A DNA stretch of 64,000 nt from Calcarisporiella thermophila CBS 279.70 (GCF_041956535.1 NW_027192197.1:693829-757828); one strand, 5' to 3'. Positions 1-12,736 are shown, numbered from the stretch's first letter. Numbers and translations are program-made. Notes: generated from the sequence alone by a model not told the origin.

Positions 1-343
1 CTTCTTTTTTGTTTTTCCTGAGCCTATTTTGGAATACAATCCTCCAGACCTCAGGTTACAAATCCCAGTATTTCCAAAGAATGCAAGGCCTGCTGTTGGG
101 TTTTGACACATCAGTTATCCGACAATCTTTGGGCCGATTTTGGGAATAAGGATATTTCAGCCGTGCATGATACTTGTTACAAAAGCTCTCTCCATTAGCC
201 CCACATTGAATCGATATGATTCTTGCCTATCCTATGGCATAAGACAAAGAGATTTAAATACACTGGTGAACTAATGCAAAAATGCCTATAAAAAGTACAC
301 ATATTTACAAAGACAAACAAATAAAAACACAAATAAATAAAAT
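1..343. other. Left-edge spacer, no gene seen
   Basis: AT-rich sequence downstream of the stop codon of the first gene. I see no conserved coding signal. A 114-codon plus-strand frame starting at 282 is only the antisense shadow of the NT-C2 gene. Confidence 0.6.
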
Positions 344-1099
344 TCATAACGCTCTCTCAGTATGTGGTGCATTATTCAATCCTTTTTGCACCATATTTCC
401 ACATCTATCTTCAAAATTACTCAGTGAAGATTCCAGCGTATTCTTTTTCCTGGTGTTCTGTATTTTTCTTCGCTCATCGCGCTCTTTCATCACCGACTCC
501 ATCCAGTCCCATTCGTCCTCAAGCACAAGAGTTCTATCTAACGCTGGCACTTTGAAATCAATAGAATTGGCATTTAGTCTTGGTTCAAGCCGTAATTCGA
601 GTCGCAGAGCAGCACGTGGAAAGTAGCAGTTCTCAAGACGATATTTCCGTGGATGACTCGAACCAAGATTCAAGGCATCCATAGATGTTTGGAGGGAAGT
701 TGATTTGAATTTTGGTGGCTGTACATACTCAGCGAGGTTGACCGTAACCCTACCGACTATTGAAGGCTTCTCCTTCTCAACCAATTGGTGTATTGTGAAT
801 ATACAACGGCAGGGCAAGAGTTCACTGTTGTCACCCACAGCAAGCCGGATGTGTGTGTGTATTTTGGTGTCCCAGGTAGCGGTATAGTTGGTTAAGGGAA
901 CTCGAGACGTGCGTCCGTGGGTCTGGAGGTTTGTGTTGAGAAGTGCGGTGGAGCTGCCGCCCCCGACGAGCCGCCAGTCAACGAGGTATTTACCTTTAAG
1001 GAGGGGGAGACGTTCCAGGGCGATTATATTGATGAAGGCATCGCACTCGACACTGTGATGCCGGCGGAAGTGCTGGAATAGTTGGGAAAATTGTGGCAT
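344..1099 (-). CDS. NT-C2 (EEIG1/EHBP1 N-terminal) domain protein
   Basis: Single-exon gene of 251 residues. Residues about 17-150 look like the NT-C2 module of EEIG1/FAM102 and EHBP1: a strand reading DAFINIIALERLPLLKGKYL, then a segment containing VDWRL, a central region with PLTNYTATW, and the characteristic GRVTVNLAEYV. The family is thought to bind membranes or cytoskeletal partners. Next come a basic WDWMESVMKERDER segment and a polar tail. Fungal members are often longer, so this is a minimal form; a missed upstream exon cannot be excluded because the domain starts close to the N-terminus. The start is the first ATG, three codons after an in-frame stop context. Function beyond the domain is unknown. 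Confidence 0.7.
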   Translation of the reverse strand: MPQFSQLFQHFRRHHSVECDAFINIIALERLPLLKGKYLVDWRLVGGGSSTALLNTNLQTHGRTSRVPLTNYTATWDTKIHTHIRLAVGDNSELLPCRCIFTIHQLVEKEKPSIVGRVTVNLAEYVQPPKFKSTSLQTSMDALNLGSSHPRKYRLENCYFPRAALRLELRLEPRLNANSIDFKVPALDRTLVLEDEWDWMESVMKERDERRKIQNTRKKNTLESSLSNFEDRCGNMVQKGLNNAPHTERAL

Positions 1100-1724
1100 T
1101 ACTCAACTTTCCTGTAAACAAAAAGTAGGTGTAAATTTATGCATTAATAAGGTGGAGTATATATATGACTGAAAGGTTTCTCCGACAAGCTGAAACCTTA
1201 AAGCCTTTTTTTTCCGGGTATGAAGTGGAATTTAGCGGTAGTATTTCTAAATTTCGAAATAAAGGTTGCCGTGCAGATTTTGATATATTAGACCCGGGGT
1301 ATGCATGACAGAGCGACACCCTTAAAGAACCCAACGCTATATTGGAAAAGAAATAAACCTCCCTTTCAGTAATGGACGCAATATGAAAGGGAGGAATTAA
1401 AGAGAAACTATTCAAGCAAATAGTTTTTCCACGGCTTTGAAACAAATTAGTAATAAATACGAATGGTGAAAATGAGAGTCACAACACCTGTGATAGACAT
1501 ATTAGAATAGTAGTAATTATTTGTAATTTGGTCTATACGTCTGTTGATTCATTTCCCCCTCAATATAGAGCATTAGTCCGAGGAGGAGGGGAGTAGTCTC
1601 ATTAAAATGGAAACTGAATATATTACTGATGATAATCTTAGTAATGGAAGTAGATGATTTGAAATAATCGATTTATTGTGCCAGAAAAATGATTTGATAT
1701 CTTGGTTCAACATAGACGTCATTT
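1100..1724. other. Spacer between NT-C2 gene and CTNNBL1
   Basis: About 620 bases holding the presumed promoter of the NT-C2 gene (minus) and the 3' end of CTNNBL1 (minus). A 102-codon minus-strand frame at 1137-1445 has no recognisable domain or splice context and I do not call it. Confidence 0.5.
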
Positions 1725-4254
1725 TCATAGCCGAAGAATGAGCTGTCGTACTTGCTCCTTTTCATTCCGAGTTTTCTCTCGTGTAACCGGCGCTTCGTCT
1801 ATAGCTGCTTTCTCCGACTTCTCATCCATTTCCGCTGCTTCTGTTTTCGGGTCATTGTTCTCTGCTTTGTTCTCCGTCTCCGTGATGTTCACTTTCGCTT
1901 CATCTTCATCGCCCAAATTCTCATAATACTCTATTGAGAAAATGGGTAATTATTTTACTCGCAACATTTTACTTCAAGTTGCGTAACCTACCTATTAAAA
2001 TCTCCCTGACATCATCCAAGGACTGCTCTTTTTCAAGTAGCAAATTTTCTATTTGTCCTTTGATTCCATTGTCTTCCCAGCACAAGTAGGCAATCACTAG
2101 ATCTGTCATTTGTAGAGTAAAAAGTCCAGCGTCTAACCGTCGAAGGAAGAACTCTTCGTTCTGCTCTTCATCGAGTTCTTCTCCTTCGTTTGCTAACCTC
2201 TAATATGTAACCAGAGAGTAAACATATGATTTTTTGAATGGAACCACAGTAAGTAAATAATTGCCTCCTTTTCCCTTTCTATCTCTCGGTCAACTACCGC
2301 AACCCGGGCATTATACCCCGCCCGAATTGCCACAAGTCGCTCTACCTTCTCATAGTTGTTTTCTATGAACTTATTAATAAGCCGGGTCCGCGCCTCTCCT
2401 CCGGGTGTTAGGTTTTTGAGCAAAGAAATGATAATGCACATGATGTGTTCTAAAATCTCGTGTCGTAATTAATATCCGAAGCAAATGAGCGGAAGTATCC
2501 CTCTGTAGTCTCACCTTCTTCCTCAGTCTCCGAGAAAGACTTGTATATTTTCTTATAATTCTTATAGCCTTTCTGCATAAATGCAGAAAATAGTGCCTTC
2601 AAGCCAAAGGCCTCCACGAATCTTTCACAATTGCGCGCTCCCTCTTTTGTCGATGTAGCATAATTGAGTACTTTAATCGCACGCATTTTAGACATATTTT
2701 TCTCTCTATTAAGAAAAAAAAATCAATCATATGTTAGAATGAGATATACAAATATTTGCAATTATTTCAACCTCATTAGAATAAGCATTAGTTCGATTCC
2801 CTCTCCGTCTAAAAATTTATCCTTAATTTCCGGCTCACCAAGAGCAGAACAAAGAGCATCGAACAGATTTTCCATCATTTCAGTTTCATCTGCGTCCTTA
2901 GGGTCCTTGCGTTTATATTGCTATTTGTGAAAAAAAGAACCATTCTAATCAGTACCACAGACTCTCGTATCAATAGAGCAAAGACACATGCATTGATTGC
3001 CATCAATAAAGCATCGACTCCACCCAATTCACCAAATTTTAACCGGTTCTTTCGACTATTTTGCAATAAAATAGCAAGTATTTCACTTGCATATTGACGA
3101 TTTGAGTCGAATTGTCGCTTTTGTACCCGCTGGAGCAGCCAACGGAGAAGTTCTGTTTGCGTGACGACCAGTTCTGATATAGAGGGGTCAATTGAAGTCA
3201 GATTTTCAAATATCCCTGAAAAAAAAAGATATTAAAACATTGAATAATTTCAGGATCAAAATGACGGTCTATCATACCTAAGGTATTAAAAACTCCCTGA
3301 TAATCAGTCGTCTCATTTTCGTCTAGCCTGCTGATATTTTGTGCTAATAATTCCAATCCATTGTTTTCAACCTATGTAATGAAACCCATTGGTGAAAGAA
3401 AACCATTTTAATATCTCCAAAGGTATATGTATATGTAAAATTTTGCATAATAGGGCCTTACAAGAGCTCGCACAAGCACTTTCATTGCCTCCTCGTTCTC
3501 TTCTTCTATCACATCCTCATCAGTTAACTCGTGTAAAACTTCTACTGCGTCAATTGAAATATCCGTATTCTCGTGGGAAAGTAATGAAGTCAAAGTAGCA
3601 ATGGTTCCCAAGCGAACAACCTCAGGATAAAATTCGGGGACCTGTGTCAATACCATGAGCCGCTTAATCTCAACGTCAAGATCAGCCTCGGACTCCATAA
3701 ATCTACAGCCATAATCGTTTAGAGAATATTACCATAGAATACATTTTAGAAAGCCTTTACCGAGTTGGGTCATCCGGATATTTGGCGCGAAGTTCCTGAT
3801 TTTTGGTAATTGCCTTTTCGAATTTCAATATCATTTTTTTGATACTCGGCAGATCGAGACCTTCAGGCTAGCCACACGAACATTAATATTACCTAATTAT
3901 ACGCCGATGAATTTAAAAATTATTAATTCATACCTCTTCTTCATCTGCCGCATCCAATAATGATAAAATTCTCTCTTGCTCTTCTGTTAGTCCCGATCCA
4001 TGGAATCTTCCCTCTTCTTCCTCATCATTATAGCCGCTTTCATAAAATCTATCATCCTCTTCGTTATCATTTTCGGTGCTAAAGGCTCGCCGTTTTACTT
4101 CGCGATCATCAATGTTGGGATCTTCAAGTTCAGTAGCGCTTTTCTGTTCCTTCATCATTCGATCGAGTAATTCCTTGTCCGGTGTGGAAGGAAGTTTGCG
4201 TTTATTGCGGCCGCTTGGAATGGCCGGAAGTTTAAAAAGGGAATCAATGTTCAT
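1725..4254 (-). CDS. CTNNBL1: Beta-catenin-like protein 1 (spliceosome-associated armadillo protein)
   Basis: Ten exons: 3934-4254, 3761-3867, 3462-3702, 3278-3371, 2986-3215, 2772-2920, 2515-2705, 2248-2449, 1992-2197, 1725-1930; phases add up to 648 residues (human about 563). CTNNBL1 is an armadillo-like helical-repeat protein that joins the Prp19/CDC5L spliceosome complex in the nucleus. Visible family hallmarks are SIKKMILKFEKAI, RFMESEADLD, the block ETEMMENLFDALC, IKVLNYATST, ARTRLINKFIENN and EEFFLRRLDAGLFTLQ. The acidic Lys/Arg-rich N-terminus resembles the NLS-bearing tail of the animal protein; the C-terminus has an extra 55-residue acidic/basic tail after YYENLGDED. The exon 5 donor (GTCTTT) and the exon 8/9 junction are weaker guesses than the rest. 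Its promoter is shared, head to head at about 0.9 kb, with the cyclin gene. Confidence 0.93.
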
Positions 4255-5173
4255 TTCTTTCTTCGACCTAGTTGATTACGACTTGGTAATAGTTTACAAT
4301 ACGCTTAAAGAAATTAAATGATGATTACGTGACTTTGAAATTCTTTTGTATTATACGGTATTATTTAAGAAATACACTGTGTGTCGCGAAGTGTCTAGTT
4401 AAAAAACGGTGTACAGTGGAAAAATGATACGGCATAATTTTTATAAATCTTCTCGTTCCTTAGTCGCCTTCTATTCCGTTACCCTGAATGTATAATGTTG
4501 TTTCCGATAACTTCAGGGCTAAGAGGTTTTCAGGATTGAAAAAATATCACATTTTTACATCTTAGTAGTGCGATTTAGGGTAATCTCTGAGGATGTTGTA
4601 AAGGGGCGTGTGTAGCTGGACTTGGTGCAAGGGAAAGAGTCTCTTAGTCGAGGTTAATAAAGCTATCCAGTGCTGGCTTGAAGGGTCAAGCTTTCTTGGA
4701 ATTTATTGAGTCGATACTCCGATAATTATTGTGACATTGAAAGCCTGAGCGGCGGTTTCTGTTAGGCCACTGTTTTCATCTTCAATATCTAGAGCTTAGG
4801 GGCTACTTGGGCTTATTTTTTTTCAGCACCGCTGATCCAATTCAAATTTTGAATCAAGGTTTTGCTTTCTTGTCGCCCTTCGTTCTCTGACTCTTTTTGT
4901 TCATTCTCATTATACTATTAGAGGGAGAATTTTGACATCACTGCCCATATTTTCTCCAGCTGATTTCCCCAGTACCTCTCCAAGTTCGCTCGTGCTCTAG
5001 GAATAAAACGTGAGCTTGCGCTTTTATACAAGCAATCTTGGATTCCTGTTGACTTTGTCCCAAATTTCTTTACAGAGGATAATTTTTGTTCGTCTATGCA
5101 CAGGTTCCTTAATAATTTCTCCCTCTGACTCAGTCCTTGCGCATCTGAAGGTCAACAATCAAATACAATCACC
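4255..5173. other. Divergent intergenic region CTNNBL1 / cyclin
   Basis: About 920 bases between two divergent start codons, so it should hold both promoters. Pyrimidine-rich stretches lie just upstream of the cyclin (about 4860-5130). A plus-strand frame at 5010-5243 overlaps the cyclin start in another frame and is rejected. Confidence 0.5.
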
Positions 5174-6521
5174 ATGCCTCCATCGCCAGCACTTTATAGA
5201 TCAACTTCTCTCGATCTGGCTGAATTCCCAACCCATGATTTAATTTACATTCTCGCTGATTACCTTACCCGTATCACTCGCTCCAATGACCAACGCAATC
5301 AAAATTCGGGGTCAGGACGTGGGAGCACAGGAAGTAGTGAATGGTTACATCCTGCTTATACACGATTTCATGCACGATCTGTGCCTGCCATTGACATCCA
5401 TTCGTACCTTGCACGTATCCTCAAGTATTGTCCATGCCCAAACGAATGTTTTCTTTCACTACTCGTCTATTTCGATCGCATGATGAAAATATGCCCTTTT
5501 AATCTCTCTTCTTACAACGTACATCGTCTAATTATTTCTGGAATTGTTGTATCATCAAAATTTTTCTCGGATGTATTTTACACGAACTCTCGATATGCCA
5601 AGGTTAGTTAAATTTTCCTCCGCACTTAATGATGGTTATTTATTTGTGCCCACATAGGTTGGAGGACTACCAGTCAGCGAGCTGAACACATTGGAAATAG
5701 AGTTTCTACTGTTATGTGAGTTTCAGCTTGCCATCACCATAGATGAGCTGCAGGAAAGGGGTGACCAGTTACTTCATTTCATGCGCCAAGCAGAGGAAGA
5801 TCGTCGGATACGTAGCGGCTCCTTAAATTCAACACAATACTCGAGTGATGACTCTTCACATAATAGTGAAAATTCGCAGCACGGTCATGGGAGTCAAGGA
5901 GGTGGACGGCGGCTATCGTACATAGACCCAGTTGCAAGCAAAGAGCCCAAGCGGTCGCGGAGAAATACCGTTGACACTAACGTTTCAGAAGAACATCAAG
6001 GTACACCTGCAAATTCAGTGGCTCAACTACAACCTCCCCCTAAAGCGACAATATTAAACGCAGGTGACAGCGAAAGTGCAAGCGTATTAGAAAGCTCACC
6101 ATGTGAGCAATCTTGTCGCTCGCATCCTCCTCCTCCGATATTTACCACTATTTCCAACAACTCTTTTATTCGTTCTTTTCCTACTGCACCTCCTCTTGTA
6201 CATGAGCCTAAACATATTAGCCCATCCAAGAACCGCACATCGCTATTTTTTCCCGTGAGGACTTCTACAGCTTTGGCATCAACAAGTTCGGCGAATGCCA
6301 CTGCGACTACTGATAGTAACAAAGGCCCACGGCGCCGATTCTCTGTTCCCTTTTTGGGGCATTTTTGGCCCACCGCTTCAAACGCAGTCGTTTCCCTTGC
6401 CCATGCTGCGGTAACTCCTGGAAATAATAATTCAGCGGCGTCTTCAAAAGAGGCACGTCCCCATGCTTTTGGAGGGCACGAAGATCGTGCTGTATTTGCC
6501 GACGGAGCTTCAATGAGATAG
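5174..6521 (+). CDS. Pho80-like (PCL-type) cyclin
   Basis: Two exons, 5174-5602 and 5658-6521, intron donor GTTAGT and acceptor CATAG, 430 residues. Residues about 70-200 form the Pho80-type cyclin fold: FHARSVPAIDIHSYLARIL, then PNECFLSLLVYFDRMMK, SSYNVHRLIISGIVVSSKFF, and after the intron GGLPVSELNTLEIEFLL. This family activates Pho85/CDK5-type kinases that control phosphate, glycogen and polarity responses. The C-terminal half (from about residue 210) is low-complexity, Ser/Thr-rich and basic in places, with many SP/TP sites, so it may be a phosphorylated regulatory tail. Two large minus-strand frames inside exon 2 are shadows. Which PCL subgroup it belongs to cannot be decided by eye. Confidence 0.9.
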
Positions 6522-6854
6522 ACCTCCCACCCTCCCCTCTTCGCTCCCAATCAACTTCTTTTAAATAAGAATAAAAATTGCCATCTTATCATGCAATGTA
6601 TGTGTGTTTTTTGACATTTATGAGTGTTCTCTTTGCAAGATATTTTACCTTTTCCCCCTAGCATTGAGCCTTTGTACTCCTTGCAAGCCATTATATATTA
6701 TTAATTTTTTTCTCTTTTTTTTTACTCTTATTCTGTAAGCATTTTGGAGCCATGCTGATTGTATCATATTCTTGTGTCTTTTCAAAAATTTCAAGAGATA
6801 TAATTGAAAAATAAAAAAAATACAACTTTTCGAAAAATTAAATGTGCTCAAAGA
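6522..6854. other. Convergent 3' spacer
   Basis: T-rich region between the cyclin stop (plus) and the syntaxin stop (minus); presumably both 3' UTRs. Nothing else seen. Confidence 0.5.
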
Positions 6855-8185
6855 CTAATCGTACCAATCCAGGAATAATAGCACCGCACTCGCAATGATT
6901 AGAAATAGTAGTACCCATTTTCTTGTGTCTGCGTTCCGTTGGCGTGCCCTTGTGAGGTGTATGTTACCCTCCTGCATTCGCTCAGTGTTTGCAAGTGCTT
7001 CAGCATGTAATGTATTGATCTGTTGCGTCTGGACAGCGAGATGGCTTGCCAGCGCAGATTGAAGAGTTGAAACTTCTAAGAGTGCTCGTTCGGCTTCCCT
7101 ACAATATAGGGAGGAGAGCAATGAATAATTTATTGTTATTCAAATGATTTCACGAAAAAAGACTTACTTGACTTGGTCAGCGGTAGTTTCCAACTCTCGC
7201 ATAATTGCATCGTTTTCTAACTGCAGCAATGATTTTTCTTGAGAAGAGAGCTCTTCTTCAAACTCGGGATGTGAATCTTCTTCCTCAAAATTGGTTCCGT
7301 TTGTTGGAGTATCGAGGTTAGAATTTACAGTCGTTGAGGGTGCTTCAGTGTGATGTGTGTCGGAGTATTCCTGCTCGGCCTGCTTTTTTTGTATGGCGCG
7401 CCGTGCCGCAATCGAGCGGTTCAATGCACTGATTCAAGAAAGACAGAAAACATGTTCAGGTTTAATCTAATCTACATATTATTATATCAACAGTTAAATG
7501 TACTTACAACTCACGTCGCTCCAGCTGCTTCGACATTCGTTGCTCTTGTTGAGTCTTTTGAATATCTGACACCTCCATGAGCCTGTTATTCAAATACCAA
7601 ATCACGCCCGTTCTGTGTGCCGTTAGCCAATCTTGCTCCCGTTCAGCACTGAATAGCGTCTGCGCGAGAAATTTGGCAAATTTGTTCATGGGTAAGTTTT
7701 TCATCTTCTCCTGTCGCAGCTTGTCGGCCTCTTCGAGCTCCTTTATCCGCTCCATGCACTGTCGAATCAGGATTTTTGCATTAAAATCAATTTCATCACG
7801 TTCTTTGTCTGTGAGGGAAGTCGATGAGGCATATTGGGCAAATGGATCTGTGCGGCTATTCGAGTCTATTTGATGAAGCTTCTCGGAAGATTTGGGCCCA
7901 GTGGATATTCGACCACCGGGATTAAGATAGGCACGTCTGATTTTTATAAGAAATTTCCTTAGATCTTCAATGCGTGAGACCTAATTATAGCAATGTTATT
8001 TTGAAATAAACCATATTCGAGTGAGTGATATTGCTTACGATTCGGTAGGCCTCATTCGTAAACGTATCATCGGTTATCCGACCACTCTTTTTTGGCTTCG
8101 AACTAGCTGCATTGGTATGAGAGGCATTTTTCTTTGTTTTTTCTCTCGCGAGACACACGGATCGGAAATCGCTAGTGATGTCCAT
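6855..8185 (-). CDS. UFE1: Syntaxin-18/UFE1-type ER t-SNARE
   Basis: Four exons: 8039-8185, 7508-7980, 7168-7428, 6855-7098; 374 residues. The protein ends with a 16-20 residue hydrophobic anchor (WVLLFLIIASAVLLFLD) two residues from the C-terminus, the tail-anchored topology of SNAREs, preceded by a heptad region (TLQSALASHLAVQTQQINTL). The N-terminal part carries the syntaxin-18 pattern: MDITSDFRSVCLARE, VSRIEDLRKFLIKIRRAYL, DEIDFNAKILIRQCMERIKE. In yeast and animals this SNARE acts at the ER in fusion of Golgi-derived retrograde vesicles with Sec20 and Use1. The acidic linker between 7168 and 7428 is poorly conserved. It is transcribed away from the SMG7-like gene, 590 bases apart. Confidence 0.88.
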
Positions 8186-8772
8186 CGCAATTGTATGAAT
8201 GATCGTTGGGTTAAAAATTACGCGATTTTTTTCATCTCGTGCTAATGGCTTAGGCCACGTGGAACAGGATTTGTTGTTTTTCTCTTTTAAGAGCGTTTTT
8301 TCGAAGAGACATTAGTGATTGAAGAATAGCTTCTCTCAGTTGCTGTCCGTTTTCTACTTAGCGGTAAGTAAATGCAGCTTAAAATGTGAATTTATTTTAT
8401 GTAAACACCTACAATTATCTCTATTGAATCGTTGTAATCTTCCCAAGTCTTCCAACAACTAATCTTTTCCTTTTCTATTACATTTAGATTATTGACAGAA
8501 CGAATAGCAAAATTGCTTGCTATTTTGCAGAAATAATCACAAATCGCTGGATTGATCCAACCAATTGGCGATGTATCCAACGTTATAGTGCGAGATCTTA
8601 GCATTTGTTTTGTTTATATCTCCTTTACATCGCAATTTGTATTACCGTTTGTCCTCTTCGATCCCAGCTTGCGTTTGAGTTTCGCCGCTGGTTCACACAC
8701 AAAGATCAAGCGTCACTTATTTATCGTCTGATAATATCGTGAGATCTAGTTGATAAGTGCAGCGACTAGAAC
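8186..8772. other. Divergent intergenic region syntaxin / SMG7-like
   Basis: About 590 bases with both promoters. It is AT-rich, and a 70-codon minus-strand frame (8392-8604) has no recognisable content. Confidence 0.5.
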
Positions 8773-11700
8773 ATGAACTCACAACAATCAACTCAGTTTG
8801 TTTATAAGTACGATATCACAAGCTAAAATTTTAATGAACTACAGCAGCATTTTCTAATCTCTATTACTGTTGTGCCTTTCTCTGCTCATCATCTCATTTA
8901 GAAAAGCAACCGAGTTCGAAAACCAGTTGAAAAAACTGTATCAAGCAAAAAAGTTTTTTGACAAGGATACTACCATCGTTCGACTCTCGTAAGTTAATTC
9001 GCGTACAATTTGGTGACGATAAATAACAAGCTCCTTTTTACTTCAATAGGCTACGCGACACCTACTTGAAGATTATTTTTCAAGATTTTGAATTTGCAAT
9101 ATCAAAAGAACTCGAACAGAACCTCTGGCGCTATGTCTACTACAAAGTCTTCGAGGAATATCGCCGACTTCTTAAGGCTGTAAGCAAGGCAAAATTGCAT
9201 CAATATATATATATATATATATTTATTTATATATGTTTTGCCTCGCTACATTGTAGGTTTCTGATACGTCAAGAGCGAAGTCGATAGAAGATCGCCGCAT
9301 TCTTAGCTCTTTTCGATCGTTTGTACAAGATGCAACGAGTTTTTATCAGTCTTTTATAAGTCGGTTGGCGGCCCATTTTGATCTTGAAAAGGTGCACCCA
9401 TATGTCCAAAAATTCGGTTCTTCTGATTCTGGTAAATGGTTTTGAAGTCAACACATGACTTCTTCAAGTTTTCATTTAATGTATCCCTTATAGACCCTCA
9501 AGGACGGCTGCCAATTACTAAAGGAGCGGAGGTCAATGCGCCCGAACCAGTTAAACAACGCGCTCTTTTGTCCTGTCACAAGAGCCTGATTTTTCTTGGC
9601 GATCTAGGTAATATTCAAATCTAGCTTTTGTTCTTGATTTTTTTTTACACTTATTATTATTTAGCTCGGTACCGAGAGCAGTTTAGCGATCGTCCTCGAA
9701 AGAATTTTTCAAATGCATGCGAGTATTATAACCAGGCCCATCAGCTCCTCCCTGAGAGTGGAAATCCTTTTAATCAGCTTGCTTGTATTGACTCTTACCA
9801 CGGTGACGATTTTGCTGCCTTGTATCACTATTTCAGGAGGTTTGTTTGATGGGACCATTGTATTCTTGCCTTACTCTTATTAACTTACATTACTTTATAT
9901 CGGTCAGTCTTACGGTCAAGTTCCCATTCACCAATGCTCGGGAAAATGTCCTTCTCCTATTTCGAAAGATGGAGAAATTATCTAGCGGTGAAGTTGCTAA
10001 CGGAACAAATCAAGCCAAACAGAAGCGACTTCTGGTTGATATCGCTCGATTGTGTGGAAAGAGCTACATGAAAACTGAGTATGATCTATTACATTTGGAT
10101 TGCAGTATTAAGTTATTAATATATTTGACTTTATAATAGTGAGGAAGGGTTTTTAGAGCTCAAGCAGAGAGTTTTGCCCGATTTTAAAGCCGGAATAGCA
10201 TCCAAGCTCATCAGCAGCGATCAAATTGTCATGACATTGGCGCTGTATATGTCGTCGCTTCATTTGTTGAGCCATGGCATCCGTGGTATGTTTGGTTAAT
10301 TCTCTATTATAGGAAGGCTTTTACTGATTCACCTTGGTTTAGATCCAACCAAACCGCAGCAGAGCAAAGATGCCAAAATTCCCCGAAAAGGAGACACTGA
10401 GTGGAGAGCATTTATTTTGATTCTGGAATTTTTCATTCAAATGTTCGGCCTCGCCAATGATGATATCTCTTCGATGGCACTCCAACAACCTGGCAATAAA
10501 TCTGCGACTTTCGCCTCCATTGCACAGCTTCCGGCGCTCCGACTTGCTTCCCTCTGGCTGGTTTCGCATGAGGCCTATATTCGTACAATGGCCAGCTACG
10601 GGGCAGAGAAGAACGCTTCTGATCTCAATACGATCGACAAATTATGGGAGACATATGCTATCTTTGCCTCCAGAGTATGTGAAAGTTTCCCTAACGTCAA
10701 TGCGGATACCGAGTCGACGCACCCACCATTGAAGGAGGATATTGAATTTTACGGATTTATACCGCTGGACATCGAAATAGATGAAGTGTATGCTGCCAGT
10801 GCGAAAAAGCTGGATTCTATGAAGGAGACCCTTGTTCGTTTGGCAGATATCGTGCAGATGGCTGTGAAATTCACAGAGAAGGTAAATTAATCTACATTCC
10901 CTTCATGTCAATCAAGACAAACATTTAACATCTTTCTTTTTAGGAATCGCCTTTCTTATTCGTGACAAAGAACCCTGTGTCCAATGCAATGGTGTTTTCG
11001 ACCAAAAGTCCCGCTCTCAAACATCCACCCACCGCTGCACTCGTAGACAGCTCAGATAGTTCAATTGATCCACTGCTCAAATGTGCTGGAATAGCACATC
11101 TTGTTGATCACGACGAGGAAAACGACGAAGATGTCCTCTCGCTGATTAAACGCCCCGAGCAAGTGTGCGAAGAAGCTGAAGGCGACGACGAGGTGATTCT
11201 CTTCACAGGAAAGCACCAACCTCCGGCCAATACACCCTCTATGCCCACACAAACAGTTTCCGGTCTTTTGCCTCCATCCGCTCCTGCCTCCTGGATATCT
11301 GCTGCAGCTGCAGCAAAACGGAGTAGCGCTAATCCTACCTCTGTAGAATCCTTGGTTAACCAAGTTCTCACGGGAGGTATGTCTCTGAGGGATAACAGTA
11401 ATGATTCAGACATGAGTGCTAGAACCATCGAAGGAGGCTGGAGCAGCTTCTCGGCAGGGTCTTCGCTCTATCCGCAACAACCTTCCTTGCCACTTCCTCA
11501 GGCGGTGCAAGGAACAAATGCTTTTGAAAGAAGTAGCGGGATGTTTGGACAATTTTCAGCACCACAGCAGCAACCACAATATTCTGGGGTCGCTTCTGGT
11601 CACGGTGCACATATCACGAACGACTCGCTGTTTGGCTCTGGACATCCATCAAGCCCACACATGACACTTGGCTATCCGCAAGTTCCGAATCTCCGGAGCT

Positions 11701-12275
11701 CTTTTGGATCCGACATGACCATGAATGGCTTATCCGCCCCATTTGGAGCCCAAGATTCGTATACATCCCCCCGTCCACCGCACCCGACATTCTCTAATCA
11801 CCCACTTTCACAAGGACCTTTGAACGGACACATTCCACTCGGTTCCGCAGCCTATGCTGGCAATCCGCAGCGTTTACACCCGTTTTTTGCCGGCCCCAAT
11901 TCTAATGAACCACCATCCATGACCAACACGTCGCCTCACGCGTCCTTTGTGATGGGGCAGCCGCAGACTCTTCTTGAGCAGCGGCAGCCTCAGCAATATC
12001 AACAGATTCCAGTTTCTTCCTCCTTCAGCTATGGGTTCTCGGGAGCTTTCGGCGAAGCTTCGACTAAAGATTCCCTGCGCTCCTTCGGCGGTGATCGAGG
12101 GGAAGGTGATAATGCCAGGAATCTGATTGGAAGAAGCTCATCCATAACTTCTTCGACTGTAACGCCTTCTGGCCAGTTGTTTAGCGGAGGAAGCCTGTTC
12201 TCACAGAGCACGATGGGAACAGGTCTCCCCGCTCAAAATCCTTGGGCGCGTCATCCGAATGCAAATCCAATGTGA
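8773..12275 (+). CDS. SMG7/EST1-family protein (nonsense-mediated decay / telomerase-associated)
   Basis: Ten exons: 8773-8807, 8902-8988, 9050-9179, 9257-9431, 9494-9607, 9665-9839, 9908-10078, 10140-10285, 10343-10881, 10944-12275; 967 residues. The N-terminal 14-3-3-like TPR region shows family signatures: ISKELEQNLWRYVYYK, LSCHKSLIFLGDLARYREQF, ACEYYNQAHQLLPESGNPFN, DFAALYHYFRSLTVKFPF. A helical EST1-type region follows (ILILEFFIQMFG, RLASLWLVSHEAYI). SMG7 reads phosphorylated UPF1 and couples NMD to decay; fungal relatives include Ebs1 and Est1. The last exon is Gln/Pro/Ser/Gly-rich and probably disordered, ending in NPWARHPNANPM. The order of conserved blocks fits SMG7 better than SMG5/6, and no PIN domain is seen. 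Exon 1 is only 35 bases, so the start should be treated with care. Confidence 0.88.
9202..9237. repeat. AT-dinucleotide microsatellite in an intron
   Basis: A run of alternating A and T inside the third intron of the SMG7-like gene, ending 20 bases before the splice acceptor. Confidence 0.8.
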
Positions 12276-12736
12276 AGACCAGTGTTGTTGGGATTTTTTT
12301 AACTTGACTAGGAGGAAAGTTGTTCCCCGCTCTTTCCCCTTCCCTCCTCTAGCAATGTTTTTCCGTTTTATTCCCATTCGCCGGCAATTGGACTACACGA
12401 GGGATGAACTGTCTTCATAATCGTGCCCCCCATGTAACAAGGAACATTGCACTGTTTTTGGATCGTCCCCTATGTCATAGCCGCTTTGTGGAATGGAAAT
12501 TTGACTCGGTCAATCGCCTTGCTCCTTATTCTCCTTTTTTCTTTTATTTCCGTATCACTTCCCCCTCTTTTCAATATAAAATATGACTATTTTTTCCTAA
12601 TTCTTTTCTCTCTCCTCTATGCGAGGTGCGTCAGTTAAAAAAAGTTCCAATCCAAAGAAAAGGTGGTGAAATTGTGTAAGAAAAATATATTTTTAAACAT
12701 AAAAAACCTAAAAGAGACAAGAGGAAAAAGGAACAT
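12276..12736. other. Convergent 3' spacer
   Basis: Lies between the SMG7-like stop (plus) and the proteasome alpha4 stop (minus). Pyrimidine-rich; short frames here have no conserved content. Presumed 3' UTRs. Confidence 0.5.

Noticed and set aside
1137-1445. 102-codon minus-strand frame
   Set aside because: Isolated, no conserved content.
6023-6550. 175-codon minus-strand frame
   Set aside because: Antisense to the low-complexity tail of the cyclin; no homology signal.
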